DNA of 64,000 bases. Origin: Pseudolactococcus sp041800635 (lineage in GTDB: Bacteria; Bacillota; Bacilli; Lactobacillales; Streptococcaceae). The translations under genes and the position numbers were made by a program. The notes under the pieces are model-generated. The model saw only the letters and a list, made by a program, of their open reading frames with translations, had not been told where the DNA came from and made no database searches. This document shows, in pieces, positions 8,440 to 18,974 of the stretch (within the stretch, counting starts at the first letter, position 1; the number at the start of each line of letters is the position of its first letter). The stretch is taken from contig CP181259.1 in NCBI GenBank assembly GCA_047833645.1, positions 310,001-374,000 on the forward strand, in the 5' to 3' direction.

Positions 8440-9780
8440 TTAACCCACAACAATTTCTTCTTCTGGATATTGAATCAGTTCTTCATCTACTTTCGCATGA
8501 CTGCCCAAAGCATAAATGACCGTCATAATCCCAATCCGCCCAATAAACATCAAAACCATAATCAAAAGTTTACCAATGGCCGACAACTCTGGTGTCAAGC
8601 CCAGGGATAGACCAACCGTCGCAAGGGCTGAAATGACTTCAAAAAAGACATATTCAATCCCATTATTCAGTGGTAAATTTTCCGTGATCAATAAAACAAA
8701 AGAGAAGCTAAAGATAATGGCCAAATAGATAAAGATTATCTCATAGACACGGCGAATAATCCGACGTGGAATTTGTCTTTCGTGATAAATCGTTTTGAAA
8801 CGATTGCTAAAAATATAGCGAATATTCATCACTAGAACACCAAACGTTGTCGTTTTCACCCCACCCGCAGTCGAACCTGACGTGCCACCGATAAACATCA
8901 GGACCATGGTCAAAACAAGACTGGCATAGCTCGTTGCATTATAATTACTAAAGGTAAAGCCCCCTGAACGCGGTGTGATACTCAGGAAAAAGTTTTGTGC
9001 AAAAAATGTCACCGGATGACCATTGTACTCTTGGATATTGAGCAGGCTATATAAAATCGTGCCCGTCACAACCAAGATCGCCGTCATCGTCAAGGCCAAT
9101 CTCGAATGTAGCGTAATTTTCTTCATTTGCCGAAAATTAATCAAGTCAAACCAGACGATAAAGCCAAAGGATCCCGATAGAATCAAAAGACTCATAATCA
9201 TCAGAACATAAGGATTATCCCTAAACTGAAAGAGGGACGTCTCGAACAAGTCAAACCCAGCATTGGAATGGGCCGAAACCGCATGGAAAACACTAAACCA
9301 AATGCCCTTTCCCCAACCAAATTTAGGGATAAAATCGACACTCAGTAAGATGGCGCCGATAAGTTGCGTCACCAAGGACAGCTTGACAATGGACTTGACT
9401 AATTTATCACCGTTGTTAAAACTCGTAAAGTTGTAGGCATCACGAATCAGCATTTTTGATTTGAATGACGGATGTTGTCCTGTCATATTTAACAAGAGCA
9501 CCAAGAAACTCATAAAGCCTAGACCGCCCACTTCTACCATGATCAAGATAATCACTTGACCAAACGTATTCCAGTGGTCTGCTGTATTCACAACGGCTAA
9601 GCCTGTCACACAAGTCGCTGAAACAGCCATAAACAGACTGTCCAAATAAGACGTCGCTTGACCATTTTGGTCAGAAATTGGTAAGGCAAGAAAAATCGAG
9701 CCAATCAGAATCACAAATAAAAATCCGAAGATAATCATTTGTGGCGGTTTCATTTGTTTTATCAATTGCGGCATGTGCAT
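8440..9780 (-). CDS. ktrB: KtrB/TrkH-type potassium uptake membrane subunit
   Basis: KtrB moves potassium, usually coupled to sodium, across the membrane. The 446-residue protein shows the four membrane-pore-membrane repeats of the Trk/Ktr/HKT superfamily: pore loops around ATCVTGLAV, HSNAGFD, TPRSGGF and LATVGLSLG, each with the selectivity glycine, and GGTSGSTAGGVKTTT, the conserved cytoplasmic stretch ahead of the last repeat. The length fits KtrB. It opens only two bases after the parE stop, at MHM; either ATG is possible. Translational coupling to parE is likely. Confidence 0.93.
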   Translation of the reverse strand: MHMPQLIKQMKPPQMIIFGFLFVILIGSIFLALPISDQNGQATSYLDSLFMAVSATCVTGLAVVNTADHWNTFGQVIILIMVEVGGLGFMSFLVLLLNMTGQHPSFKSKMLIRDAYNFTSFNNGDKLVKSIVKLSLVTQLIGAILLSVDFIPKFGWGKGIWFSVFHAVSAHSNAGFDLFETSLFQFRDNPYVLMIMSLLILSGSFGFIVWFDLINFRQMKKITLHSRLALTMTAILVVTGTILYSLLNIQEYNGHPVTFFAQNFFLSITPRSGGFTFSNYNATSYASLVLTMVLMFIGGTSGSTAGGVKTTTFGVLVMNIRYIFSNRFKTIYHERQIPRRIIRRVYEIIFIYLAIIFSFSFVLLITENLPLNNGIEYVFFEVISALATVGLSLGLTPELSAIGKLLIMVLMFIGRIGIMTVIYALGSHAKVDEELIQYPEEEIVVG

Positions 9781-9782
9781 CC

Positions 9783-11738
9783 CTATTGCATCACTTCACT
9801 TTTCTCTTCAAGCGTAAATTCAACGTTATTTTCGATCCATTTACGACGCGGCTCGACTTTATCACCCATGAGAACCGACACGCGTTTTTCAGCTTGTGCC
9901 ACATCATCCAAGGTCACCTGAATCAAAGTTCTCGACTCAGGATTCATGGTCGTTTCCCAAAGCTGATCGGCATTCATCTCACCCAATCCTTTGTAACGCT
10001 GCAAAATCGCGCCTTTCCCAAAATGCTTGCGAACGGCGTTTAATTCACCATCAGTCCAGGCATACTCGATCTTTTCAGACTTGCCTTTGCCTTGACTCAT
10101 TTTATAAAGTGGTGGCAGGGCAATGTAAATATGACCATTTTCAACGAGTGGTTTCATGTAGCGATAAAAGAAGGTCAGTAACAAGGTTTGAATATGGGCA
10201 CCATCGGTATCGGCATCGGTCATGATGATGACTTTATCGTAGTTAATATCCGAAATATCAAAATCTGCGCCTACGCCTGCACCAATCGTGTAAATCATGG
10301 TATTAATTTCTTCGTTTTTGAGAATGTCTGCCATCTTGGCTTTCTCAGTATTGATGACCTTCCCTCGAAGTGGTAAGATGGCCTGGAACTTACGATCACG
10401 ACCTTGCTTAGCAGAACCACCGGCTGAGTCTCCTTCGACCAGATAAAGTTCGTTTTTAGCAGGATTTTTTCCCTGAGCAGGTGTTAGTTTACCTGATAAG
10501 AGACCTTTATCTTTCTTACCTTTTTTACCAGTTCTTGCATCATCACGCGCCTTTCGAGCTGCCTCACGCGCATCACGCGCTTTAATGGCTTTTCGAATCA
10601 AGTTTTGTGATAGTTCCGCATTCTCCATCAGGAAGAAAGCTAATTTATCACTGACGATGTTGTCAACGATTGGGCGCGCTTTTGGACTTCCCAATTTATC
10701 CTTGGTTTGACCTTCGAACTGCAGATGTTCTTCGGGAACAAGGACAGATAGAATGGCAGTCAGACCTTCACGGTAGTCAGAGCCTTCTAAGTTCTTATCT
10801 TTCTCTTTAAGCAGGCCTGTTTTTCTGGCATACTCATTCATGGATTTGGTGATGGCTTGTTTAAGCCCCGCTTCGTGTGTGCCACCATCTTTTGTTTTGA
10901 CGTTATTGACGAAACTAAGGATATTGTCAGAATAGCCGTCATTATACTGAATGGCCACTTCAACTTGAAAACTTTCAGCTTCCCCTGCAAAATACATGAC
11001 TGGAGTTAAAGTGTCCTTATCTTCATTGAGGTAAGCGACAAAATCCTGAACCCCATTTTCATAGTGGAAACTGGCTGTTTCAGGTTGCCCCTCGATTTCA
11101 TGGCGCTCATCTGTCAAAGTCATGGTCACATTTGGCAAGAGAAAGGCTGATTCATTGAGGCGGTCAAAAATGGTGCTATATTTAAAGTCTGTTGTCGAGA
11201 AAATCGTCGGATCTGGCATAAAGTGGACTTTCGTCCCCGTTTTAGATTTAGGTGCCTTGCCAATTTTTTCAAGCGTTGTCACCGGTTTGCCGCCATTTTC
11301 AAAACGTTGGCGGTAGACAACACCATCACGCGTGATTTCAACTTCCAGATAACTTGAGAGGGCATTCACAACAGATGACCCCACACCGTGGAGACCACCT
11401 GAGGTTTTATAGCCACCTTGACCAAACTTACCACCCGCGTGGAGGACGGTGAAGATGACTTCAACTGTTGGGATCCCCGTTGCGTGTGTGCCGACTGGCA
11501 TGCCACGTCCGCTATCTGAGACGGTCAATGAGCCGTCTTGATGGATGGTCACGTGGATTTGGTCACCAAAACCTGACAAAGCCTCATCAACGGCGTTGTC
11601 GACAATTTCCCAGACCAAATGATGGAGACCAATCCCATCCGTTGACCCAATATACATCCCAGGACGTTTACGGACCGCATCTAGGCCTTCCAAAACCTGA
11701 ATGGCATCATCATTGTAATTATTAATATCTATTGTCAA
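9783..11738 (-). CDS. parE: DNA topoisomerase IV subunit B
   Basis: ParE is the GHKL ATPase subunit partnering ParC. Visible motifs are EIVDNAVDEA (ATP/Mg binding), GRGMPVG, GLHGVGSSVVNALS, and the TOPRIM acid stretch LVEGDSAGGSA followed by MTDADTDGAHIQ. An open frame continues upstream to a TTG at 11792, but AAAGGA lies inside it nine bases before a TTG at 11738, which gives MTIDINNYNDD, the usual ParE N-terminus, and 651 residues. It is the first gene of parE-ktrB-ktrA-parC. Confidence 0.95.
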   Translation of the reverse strand: MTIDINNYNDDAIQVLEGLDAVRKRPGMYIGSTDGIGLHHLVWEIVDNAVDEALSGFGDQIHVTIHQDGSLTVSDSGRGMPVGTHATGIPTVEVIFTVLHAGGKFGQGGYKTSGGLHGVGSSVVNALSSYLEVEITRDGVVYRQRFENGGKPVTTLEKIGKAPKSKTGTKVHFMPDPTIFSTTDFKYSTIFDRLNESAFLLPNVTMTLTDERHEIEGQPETASFHYENGVQDFVAYLNEDKDTLTPVMYFAGEAESFQVEVAIQYNDGYSDNILSFVNNVKTKDGGTHEAGLKQAITKSMNEYARKTGLLKEKDKNLEGSDYREGLTAILSVLVPEEHLQFEGQTKDKLGSPKARPIVDNIVSDKLAFFLMENAELSQNLIRKAIKARDAREAARKARDDARTGKKGKKDKGLLSGKLTPAQGKNPAKNELYLVEGDSAGGSAKQGRDRKFQAILPLRGKVINTEKAKMADILKNEEINTMIYTIGAGVGADFDISDINYDKVIIMTDADTDGAHIQTLLLTFFYRYMKPLVENGHIYIALPPLYKMSQGKGKSEKIEYAWTDGELNAVRKHFGKGAILQRYKGLGEMNADQLWETTMNPESRTLIQVTLDDVAQAEKRVSVLMGDKVEPRRKWIENNVEFTLEEKSEVMQ

Positions 11739-11912
11739 TTTACTTTTCCTTTGGACATACAGTCTAGATTTTTTATAGCATGCAGTGCGCAACTCCCTAG
11801 GGATCTTGACTTCTGACGATATAAAAAATGCTCTATACTATAGAATACCTTATTTTCTCGATTTTGGCAAAAATCTTTCTAAACATAGTATACAGGATGA
11901 TTGATTATGTCA

Positions 11913-11940
11913 AAAAAACACCTCTGATGAGATGTTTTTT
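11913..11940. terminator. Bidirectional-looking intrinsic terminator
   Basis: AAAAAACAcCTC / GAGaTGTTTTTT around a TGAT loop. It follows the reconstructed end of the ATPase pseudogene (11955) on the minus strand. Confidence 0.65.
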
Positions 11941-11954
11941 AATTTTGATTTGTT

Positions 11955-13070
11955 CTATTCGCTCTCTAATAACCAATTAGCAGCTGGGGTAATCGTGACC
12001 CCTTTTATATTTGAGATACCTTCATCGATACCTAAGATCAATGTTTTCTTGTGATTGTCTTCAATTTTTAGTAAATTTTCTATTTCTCATTCGCTATTTT
12101 CTGGTAAGCGGTAAGCGACTTGAAAATACTCTTTTTTGCCATTCTTAATCGCAACAAAATCAATCTCAGCTTGGTCTACATTACCATATTTCAAATCATA
12201 ACCGTGTCTTAACAATTCAATCGCCACAACTGCTTCAAGACGATTGCCTAGATTACTCTGATCATCTTCGACCTGTGATTGCCATAAACCATTATCAACA
12301 GAATAGTATTTTGCTCCCGCCCTAAGGCGTTGTTTCCCACGGAGTTGTGTCTGTTCGACTTTATAGAATAAAAAAGCTGATTCAATTAATGTAAAATATT
12401 CTCTGAGTAAAGTTGTAGACACGCTAAATCCTGCACCTTGTATTCTTTTTTGTAACTTCGTCACACTAATTTCACTACTTGTTGAATCATAAAGATAAAG
12501 TGCGATTAACCTAAGCAAGGACACTTGTTTAGCACTTGATCGAATCGAGACATCGCGCAGCATGATAGAATCAAAAATATCAGATAAAAATTTCAGCTGC
12601 TGATTTGTGTCTACTCTTGTATTAACAACACTTGGCATGGCACCATATATCAAATAGTCGTTCAAAGCCTTTTCCATTTTTGAAGCCGTTTCATTTTTAG
12701 TTAATTGCTTAGTCTGGAGATACTCACTAAAGGAAAATGGAAAGACTTTAATTTGGATATAACGTCCAGATAATAGCGTTGCAAGTTCACCCGACAATAT
12801 TGAGGCATTAGAACCAGTTAAATAGATATCACAATCAAAATCCACTCTTAAGCTATTAATCACCTTTTACCACGCTTGAGCTAACTGAATTTCGTCAAAG
12901 AAAAAGTAATTTTTCTTATTCGGATTCGCTTTTTCAATCAAGTATTGATAAAAAACTTTGTAATCAGCTGCTAAATCAGAAAATGTCAAGGATTCAAAAT
13001 TAATATAGATGATTTGGTCACTTGTGACATCTGGACGATCTAGGATCAGTTCTTTCGCCTGTTTCATCAA
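11955..13070 (-). pseudogene. AAA ATPase (DUF4143 type), decayed
   Basis: Read as one frame, this is a Walker-type ATPase of the AAA_14/DUF4143 family, often encoded by mobile or host-fitness loci. The visible parts are the Walker B segment NYFFFDEIQ, the sensor-like IYLTGSNAS, SGRYIQIKVFPFSFSEYL, and a C-terminal nuclease-like stretch (EIDFVAIKNGKKEYFQVAY). A TAA at 12864-12866 interrupts between QAW and KVINSLRVD, where the family normally has a glutamate, and a TGA follows PENSE, after which the same frame continues to TPAANWLLES and stops at 11955. Upstream, the P-loop is lost: only NKSVLMKQAK remains where GKS is expected. Two nonsense codons plus the missing lysine-loop glycine make it inactive. 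Confidence 0.85.
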
Positions 13071-13132
13071 GACTGACTTATTTGATATAAAATAGATAAT
13101 AGAAACTTTTAAATTTATTTTGACTCAAAATT

Positions 13133-13158
13133 AAAACGCTATCAACTGACAGCGTTTT
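13133..13158 (-). terminator. Intrinsic terminator for topA
   Basis: AAAACGCTaTC / GACAGCGTTTT around a four-base loop, followed leftward by AATTTTGAG, 19 bases beyond the topA stop. Confidence 0.65.
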
Positions 13159-13177
13159 GAATATAACCTAATTTAAA

Positions 13178-15358
13178 TTACTTAATCTTCTCTTCCTCAT
13201 AATCCCCATTACTACAAACAACCTGTTTACCACCACCACGGACTTTCTTCTCAACCAAGAATTGACCACATTTTGGACAATCTCGACCGATCGGTTTATC
13301 CCATGAAGTGAATTCACAGTCTGGATAGCGGGCACAACCATAAAAAATCCGATTACGTTTAGACTTACGTTCAATAACTTGGCCTTCATGACAAGTCGGA
13401 CAGACGACGCCGATCTCCTTGACAATGGCCATGGTATTGCGGCAGTCTGGGAAATTACTACAAGCGTAAAACTTGCCGTATTTGCCAAGTTTAATCACCA
13501 TAGGATGGCCACAGACATCACAGTCGAAACCGGCAGGCTCATCTTTTATCTGAATCTTTTCGATCTCGGTTTCAGCTTTTTCAAGCTCAACGGCGAAAGG
13601 TTTGTAGAACTCATCGACGACCTCCACCCATTTGCGCATGCCGTGTTCGACATCGTCCAATGACTGCTCCATATCGACTGTAAACTCTGTATTGACGATA
13701 TTAGGGAAGAACTCGACAACCATGTTATTGACGATTTCACCAAGTTCTGTCGGCTCAAAGCGTTTAGCCGAGAGCTTGACATAGTAACGACGCTGAATCG
13801 TTTCAAGCGTTGGTGCATAGGTTGATGGACGACCGACACCGATTTCTTCCAGCGTTTTGATCAGCGTGGCTTCACTGAAACGTGCTGGTGGTTGTGTGAA
13901 ATGTTGCTCTGGCTTGATGTTGTCTTTCTTAACAACATCACCCTCAGCCATTTCCGGCAGCATCTTGTTCTTATCCGCGTCATTGTAAACGGCCATATAA
14001 CCGTCAAATTTGACTTGTGAGCCGTTGGACGTAAACATGACCCCATTTTGCGAGAGATTGACCTTCACCGTATCAAAAACAGCAGGCGTCATTTGGCTCG
14101 CGACGAAGCGATTCCAGATTAGGCGATAGAGCTTGAGCTGATCTTTATCCAGATACTTGGCAATGGCCTCAGGCGTGTTGAAGACGTTGGACGGCCGAAT
14201 GGCCTCATGGGCATCCTGAGCACCCGCGACATTTTTAACTTGACTGCCGTGTTTACTATATTTTTCGCCAAAGGTCTCGACGATATAGCTAGCCGCTGCC
14301 GCTTGGGCAACTGGCGAGATACGTGTCGAGTCGGTCCGCATATAGGTAATCAAGCCTTGATGACCATTTGGCCCTAGCGTGATCCCTTCATATAATTGTT
14401 GGGCAACAGACATGGTCTTGCGTGCTCTAAAGTTAATTTTATTAGCCGAATCTTGTTGGAGAGAAGACGTTGTATAGGGCAGTGGTGCATTGCGACGACG
14501 TTCTTTCTTGTCAACTTTATCGACTGTAAATTCGTCTGATGTCAGGCGTGCCATAACTTCTAAGACATCAGAATTTTTATGTAATTTCTTCTTCTTACCA
14601 TCAAGACCGTAAAAGCTACCCGGAAATTTCTTAGTTCCTTTTTTGAAATTGCCTTCAATTGACCAGTATTCTTCTGGAATAAAGGCGTTGATTTCATTTT
14701 CCCGATCAATGATGAGTTTTAAGGCGATGGATTGAACACGACCTGCTGATAAACCTTTTTTAATCTTCTTCCAAAGGATTGGCGAGATAGAATAACCGAC
14801 TAAGCGGTCTAAAATCCGGCGGGCTTGTTGGGCATCTACCAAATCTAAATCAATCGAACGCGGCTCTTTAAAGGCATCTTTAACCGCATCTTTGGTAATT
14901 TCATTGAAGACGACGCGATTCTTATCATGAACATCAAGCCCTAAAATATGGGCCAAATGCCAAGCAATCGCTTCTCCCTCTCTATCCGGGTCACTTGCGA
15001 GATAGACAGCTTTAGCGTTTTTAGCTTCTTTTTTAAGGGAATTAATCAAAGGCCCTTTACCTCGAATATTGATGTACTGAGGTTCGTAGTCGTGTTCAAT
15101 ATCAACAGACATGGTTGATTTCTTTAAATCACGGATATGCCCGACAGATGCCACGACTTTATAGTTACGTCCGAGGTATTTCTCAATTGTCTTTGCCTTA
15201 GCAGGTGATTCGACAATGACCAAATTCTTTTTAATTTTTGTTGCTGCTTTTTTCTTGGTTGTTTTTTTTGCTGTTGTTTTCTTAGGTGTTGCTTTTTTAG
15301 CCGTCGTTTTTTTAACGGCTGTTTCCTTTGTTGTCGCTGTTACCATGAGGTTAGCCAA
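13178..15358 (-). CDS. topA: DNA topoisomerase I
   Basis: TopA relaxes negative supercoils as a type IA enzyme. After an unusual tail of about 45 residues rich in lysine, threonine and alanine (KKTTAKKATPKKTT and similar), the TOPRIM domain starts at LVIVESPAKAKTIEKYLG and contains ASDPDREGEAIAWH. The catalytic tyrosine is in YMRTDSTR. Three C-terminal zinc-ribbon repeats follow near residues 605-720 (CDVC...CSNFPDC, CPTC...CARYPDC, CPKC...CSN), the last incomplete. The start is uncertain between a TTG at 15358 (MANLMVTA) and an ATG at 15346 (MVTATT); neither has a strong Shine-Dalgarno. It is transcribed alone. Confidence 0.95.
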   Translation of the reverse strand: MANLMVTATTKETAVKKTTAKKATPKKTTAKKTTKKKAATKIKKNLVIVESPAKAKTIEKYLGRNYKVVASVGHIRDLKKSTMSVDIEHDYEPQYINIRGKGPLINSLKKEAKNAKAVYLASDPDREGEAIAWHLAHILGLDVHDKNRVVFNEITKDAVKDAFKEPRSIDLDLVDAQQARRILDRLVGYSISPILWKKIKKGLSAGRVQSIALKLIIDRENEINAFIPEEYWSIEGNFKKGTKKFPGSFYGLDGKKKKLHKNSDVLEVMARLTSDEFTVDKVDKKERRRNAPLPYTTSSLQQDSANKINFRARKTMSVAQQLYEGITLGPNGHQGLITYMRTDSTRISPVAQAAAASYIVETFGEKYSKHGSQVKNVAGAQDAHEAIRPSNVFNTPEAIAKYLDKDQLKLYRLIWNRFVASQMTPAVFDTVKVNLSQNGVMFTSNGSQVKFDGYMAVYNDADKNKMLPEMAEGDVVKKDNIKPEQHFTQPPARFSEATLIKTLEEIGVGRPSTYAPTLETIQRRYYVKLSAKRFEPTELGEIVNNMVVEFFPNIVNTEFTVDMEQSLDDVEHGMRKWVEVVDEFYKPFAVELEKAETEIEKIQIKDEPAGFDCDVCGHPMVIKLGKYGKFYACSNFPDCRNTMAIVKEIGVVCPTCHEGQVIERKSKRNRIFYGCARYPDCEFTSWDKPIGRDCPKCGQFLVEKKVRGGGKQVVCSNGDYEEEKIK

Positions 15359-15535
15359 CTTTCTATCAGATTACTCAACCTATCATAACGACTTTTTTTC
15401 TGATTGTCAAGGCAAAATAGTTTTTCTTATAGGAGAAACACGATTTTTTACTATCAATACTAAAGTCTTATACTGATTTTGATTAAGCCAGAAAGCACCT
15501 ATTCTTAGAGCAATAATCCTCTCTTCTCTCACCAG

Positions 15536-18500
15536 TTAATTCTTTCCTTCATCCCCAATACTTAAAATTTGACGAATATCGTCCTCTGATAACGCAGATG
15601 TCTGATTCGTGTTCTTGACTAGCGCGTCAAATAAATCTCGTTTTGATTGTTGCAAGTCATAAATCTTTTCTTCAATCGTTCCTTCGGCAATCAAGCGATA
15701 AATTTCAACAACCTTTTTCTGTCCCAGACGATGCGCCCGAGAAGTTGCTTGCTCTTCAACAGCTGGATTCCACCACAGATCATATAGGATAACAGTATCT
15801 GCACCCGTCAAATTCAATCCTGTACCACCTGCTTTAAGTGAAATCAAGAAAACATCTTTTAGACCATCATTAAACTTGTCTACCATTTCCAAGCGTTCGC
15901 GTGCCTTTGTCCCACCGTGTAGATAGTATGTTTCTAAACCAAGTTCATTAATTTCAGTTTGGATAATCTCAAGCATTGAGGTAAACTGTGAAAATACAAG
16001 TACTCGGCGCCCATTTTCTTTAGCATTGACTAACATCTCTTTTAGTTGCTCAAGTTTAGCACTAGTTCCTTGATACTCATCGATAATTAAACGCGGATCA
16101 TCACAAATCTGACGTAATTTAGTCAGCATAGATAAAATTGTTATTTTATTCTTTTTCAGTTCAGCATCTGTCATTTTAGCAACATCGTCCTGCATGCGTT
16201 TCAAATAAGCCAAGTAGACTTTTTTCTGCTCAATATCAAATTCTGAGTAAGATAGGTTTTCAATTTTATCAGGTAGTTCTTTTAAAACTTGTTCTTTTTC
16301 ACGTCTCAAAATAAATGGCTGAATGGTTTTAGCTATGAGCTCACGATCCATTTTTTTAAACTTAGGTTTAGTTGGAAATAAACCTGGTAAAACCATCTGA
16401 AAAATAGACCATAATTCATCAATCGAATTCTCAACAGGTGTGCCTGTCAAAGCAAATTTTGTGGAAACTTTCAAGTTTTTAAGGACCTTGGTCGTCTGCG
16501 TTTGACTATTTTTGATATACTGCGCTTCATCTAAAAACATCATATCAATTGATAGTTTTTTGTAGTACTTTTCGTCTTGACGCAAAGTTGCATAAGAAGT
16601 GATTAAGATATCCTGTGTTTGAGCAGTTTTGAACTTTTTCTCACGTTCTGAAACTGTCCCGACCAAGATGGCTATTTTCAAGTCAGGCGCAAATTTTTCT
16701 AATTCCTTTTTCCAATTATAAGTCAAGCTTGCGGGCACAACTACCAAAGTTAATAAATCTAGATTTTCTATTTTTTGATGACAAATAAAACTAATGGCTT
16801 GAAGTGTTTTACCAAGTCCCATTTCATCGGCCAAAACGCCACCGAATTTATATTTTTGGAGCATAGCTAACCATTTCAAACCTTCAATTTGGTAATCGCG
16901 CATCACGACTTCTCTCATTTCAGGAACGATTATCTGAAATTCTGAAGGATTAGCTAAATCATGAATCATCTCCTTGAAGGCTTCTGAAAACTCTGTGTTG
17001 ACTGTGCCACGCTCATTTAATTCATTGGCTAGCATCAAGCCTTTATTACGAGATAATTGTATCGTCTTACTTGTAATCTTCTGATTTATTTCACTACGAA
17101 TGACGGTTAAAGCCTTACTGGTTTCATAAAATTCATCTGTCTCTAAGGACAAAATTCTTCCGTCTTTAAATTCATGATACTTCTCATTTGCTAAGATACT
17201 GCGCAAAACAGAGATCACTTCAGCTTCTGATATACCGTTAATATCAAAACTCACATCAAGCCACGACCCGTTTTCTTCTACTTTAATCTGTGGTTTATAG
17301 GATTCAGCCGACACAAAAAGTTTAGCGAGTCCATCACTTAAAGTGACGGTCGCGATAGAACGAATTTCAGATAGCTCAGTTTTAAAGAAATGATAGAGCG
17401 ATTCCCCTTGGGGTATTGGTCTGTAAGCGGTTAACGCTCCATCTTTTTTTACCATTTCAGAAAAACCAATATGTTCTAATGTTGAACAAACTCGTTTTTC
17501 ATTGATCGTATCCCTAATCATATACACGTTTTTGGGAAGTATTTGATTTGACGTCGGGAAGCTAAAGTCGCCATACTTGGCGACAAAATTGGCAGTTATC
17601 TGTCCGTTTTCAGCACCAAAATAAACTTCTGCCTCTAAAGCTTCTCTAATAAACGTCTGATCATCATCATTCGGTAAATGTACTCGTCCCGCTTTTTCGA
17701 GAAGAGGCAAGGTGGTTTCAATAAAATGTGGCAAGTTTTCCTGACGAATCGCCTGTGTATTATTCGGTAACTCATAGAAAATATGACGCACAATTTCAAG
17801 TATCTCTTGGTTGGTATCTTTAAATTGATAAACTGTGTCGTTTTTTATCAACCACTGATAGTACGCCCATTCAAATCCTTGGAATTCTTCCATTTCTATG
17901 TTAAATATATTCCCATCCCCGTCAGGTACTAGATAGAATTCAACAGGATGAGCAAAATCATCCGATAACTTAAGGTTATTAATTGGATCTACTTTATATC
18001 GGTAATCATATCTATTAGATACGAGCTCTATTCTTAAATCTTGTTTTTTTTGAATTTCTAATAAAATGTTAGCTGCATTTCCTTTACTGAGACTTAAAAT
18101 TTTATCATGCTTGGAGCTTAAATCAAGATGGTTAATAGATTTACGATAAAGATTTAAAATCAGCTCTTTTTCGAGTAACTCAAGAATAATTTGTGTTTGC
18201 TCATCAAATAATTCACGTGCTACTTTTAAACTCGTTTTTTCTGAGATCTCAAGAATACCACTGTTCTCAAATAAATCAAAAAAGCGATCTAAATTTTTGA
18301 CAAAATATTTTTTGTTAGATGATTTCAAACCAATTTTTAACGTTAAGTTTAAATACAGTTCATTTAAATAATTATCTTCATATGCTGATTTTTTGATGAT
18401 AAATTCTATTTCTAAGGGTTCCTCAGCAATCTCAATATCATCCATTAAGGTTAGAACTTCCACTTTAATAGCCTGTTCAAAAAAATCATCAAATGTGGCT

Positions 18501-18913
18501 AAAAAACCAACATCATTTGCTAGATTTTTACGTTCAAGATATCTTGATGAAATTCTCCTCCTAAAGTCATTACCTACTATAGTTAAAGCTCTTTGGATGC
18601 GAAAACCAATAAATCCTGACACTTCCCACATCCACTCGACATCATCTATCTCTACTCGCCCTTCATTTACTAATTCTAATGCTAGTGCAATATTGTGTTT
18701 ACAAAAAGCATTAGCTTTGAAATAAGGACAGTCACAATAATTATCATGTGTATCAGTAACATCAAGTCGATTGGCATATTCAGTCATATCATCAGAGCTT
18801 TTAACTTTTGCAAGAAAGACACCATCTTTTCTCTCACTCTCTCGAATCAAATCAACTTTACGATCTGAGAAAACGCTAATACCACGTTGGACAATACTGC
18901 TTGGATAGGTCAT
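15536..18913 (-). CDS. SNF2-family helicase with SWIM zinc finger
   Basis: A 1125-residue DNA translocase. The SWIM motif CDCPYFKANAFCKHN lies near residues 60-75, an SNF2_assoc region fills the middle, and the ATPase core covers about residues 660-1110: motif I DEMGLGKT (about 690), DEGH-type motif as DEAQ (about 790), TGTPVEN, and the helicase C-terminal motifs GGTGLNL and SRAHRLGQ (about 1059). These proteins occur widely in Firmicutes; their target is not settled. GAGG stands seven bases before the ATG, and TATAAT lies upstream. It is a single-gene unit between topA and the ROK/GH1 operon. Confidence 0.9.
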   Translation of the reverse strand: MTYPSSIVQRGISVFSDRKVDLIRESERKDGVFLAKVKSSDDMTEYANRLDVTDTHDNYCDCPYFKANAFCKHNIALALELVNEGRVEIDDVEWMWEVSGFIGFRIQRALTIVGNDFRRRISSRYLERKNLANDVGFLATFDDFFEQAIKVEVLTLMDDIEIAEEPLEIEFIIKKSAYEDNYLNELYLNLTLKIGLKSSNKKYFVKNLDRFFDLFENSGILEISEKTSLKVARELFDEQTQIILELLEKELILNLYRKSINHLDLSSKHDKILSLSKGNAANILLEIQKKQDLRIELVSNRYDYRYKVDPINNLKLSDDFAHPVEFYLVPDGDGNIFNIEMEEFQGFEWAYYQWLIKNDTVYQFKDTNQEILEIVRHIFYELPNNTQAIRQENLPHFIETTLPLLEKAGRVHLPNDDDQTFIREALEAEVYFGAENGQITANFVAKYGDFSFPTSNQILPKNVYMIRDTINEKRVCSTLEHIGFSEMVKKDGALTAYRPIPQGESLYHFFKTELSEIRSIATVTLSDGLAKLFVSAESYKPQIKVEENGSWLDVSFDINGISEAEVISVLRSILANEKYHEFKDGRILSLETDEFYETSKALTVIRSEINQKITSKTIQLSRNKGLMLANELNERGTVNTEFSEAFKEMIHDLANPSEFQIIVPEMREVVMRDYQIEGLKWLAMLQKYKFGGVLADEMGLGKTLQAISFICHQKIENLDLLTLVVVPASLTYNWKKELEKFAPDLKIAILVGTVSEREKKFKTAQTQDILITSYATLRQDEKYYKKLSIDMMFLDEAQYIKNSQTQTTKVLKNLKVSTKFALTGTPVENSIDELWSIFQMVLPGLFPTKPKFKKMDRELIAKTIQPFILRREKEQVLKELPDKIENLSYSEFDIEQKKVYLAYLKRMQDDVAKMTDAELKKNKITILSMLTKLRQICDDPRLIIDEYQGTSAKLEQLKEMLVNAKENGRRVLVFSQFTSMLEIIQTEINELGLETYYLHGGTKARERLEMVDKFNDGLKDVFLISLKAGGTGLNLTGADTVILYDLWWNPAVEEQATSRAHRLGQKKVVEIYRLIAEGTIEEKIYDLQQSKRDLFDALVKNTNQTSALSEDDIRQILSIGDEGKN

Positions 18914-18974
18914 ATTAATTCCTCTTATTTTTTAGTTAATAGTCTTTTATCTTTATTATACATTTATTATGAAT

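Noticed and set aside
12087..12863. Independent DUF4143-type gene
   Set aside because: It is the middle of an ATPase pseudogene bounded by two in-frame stops.
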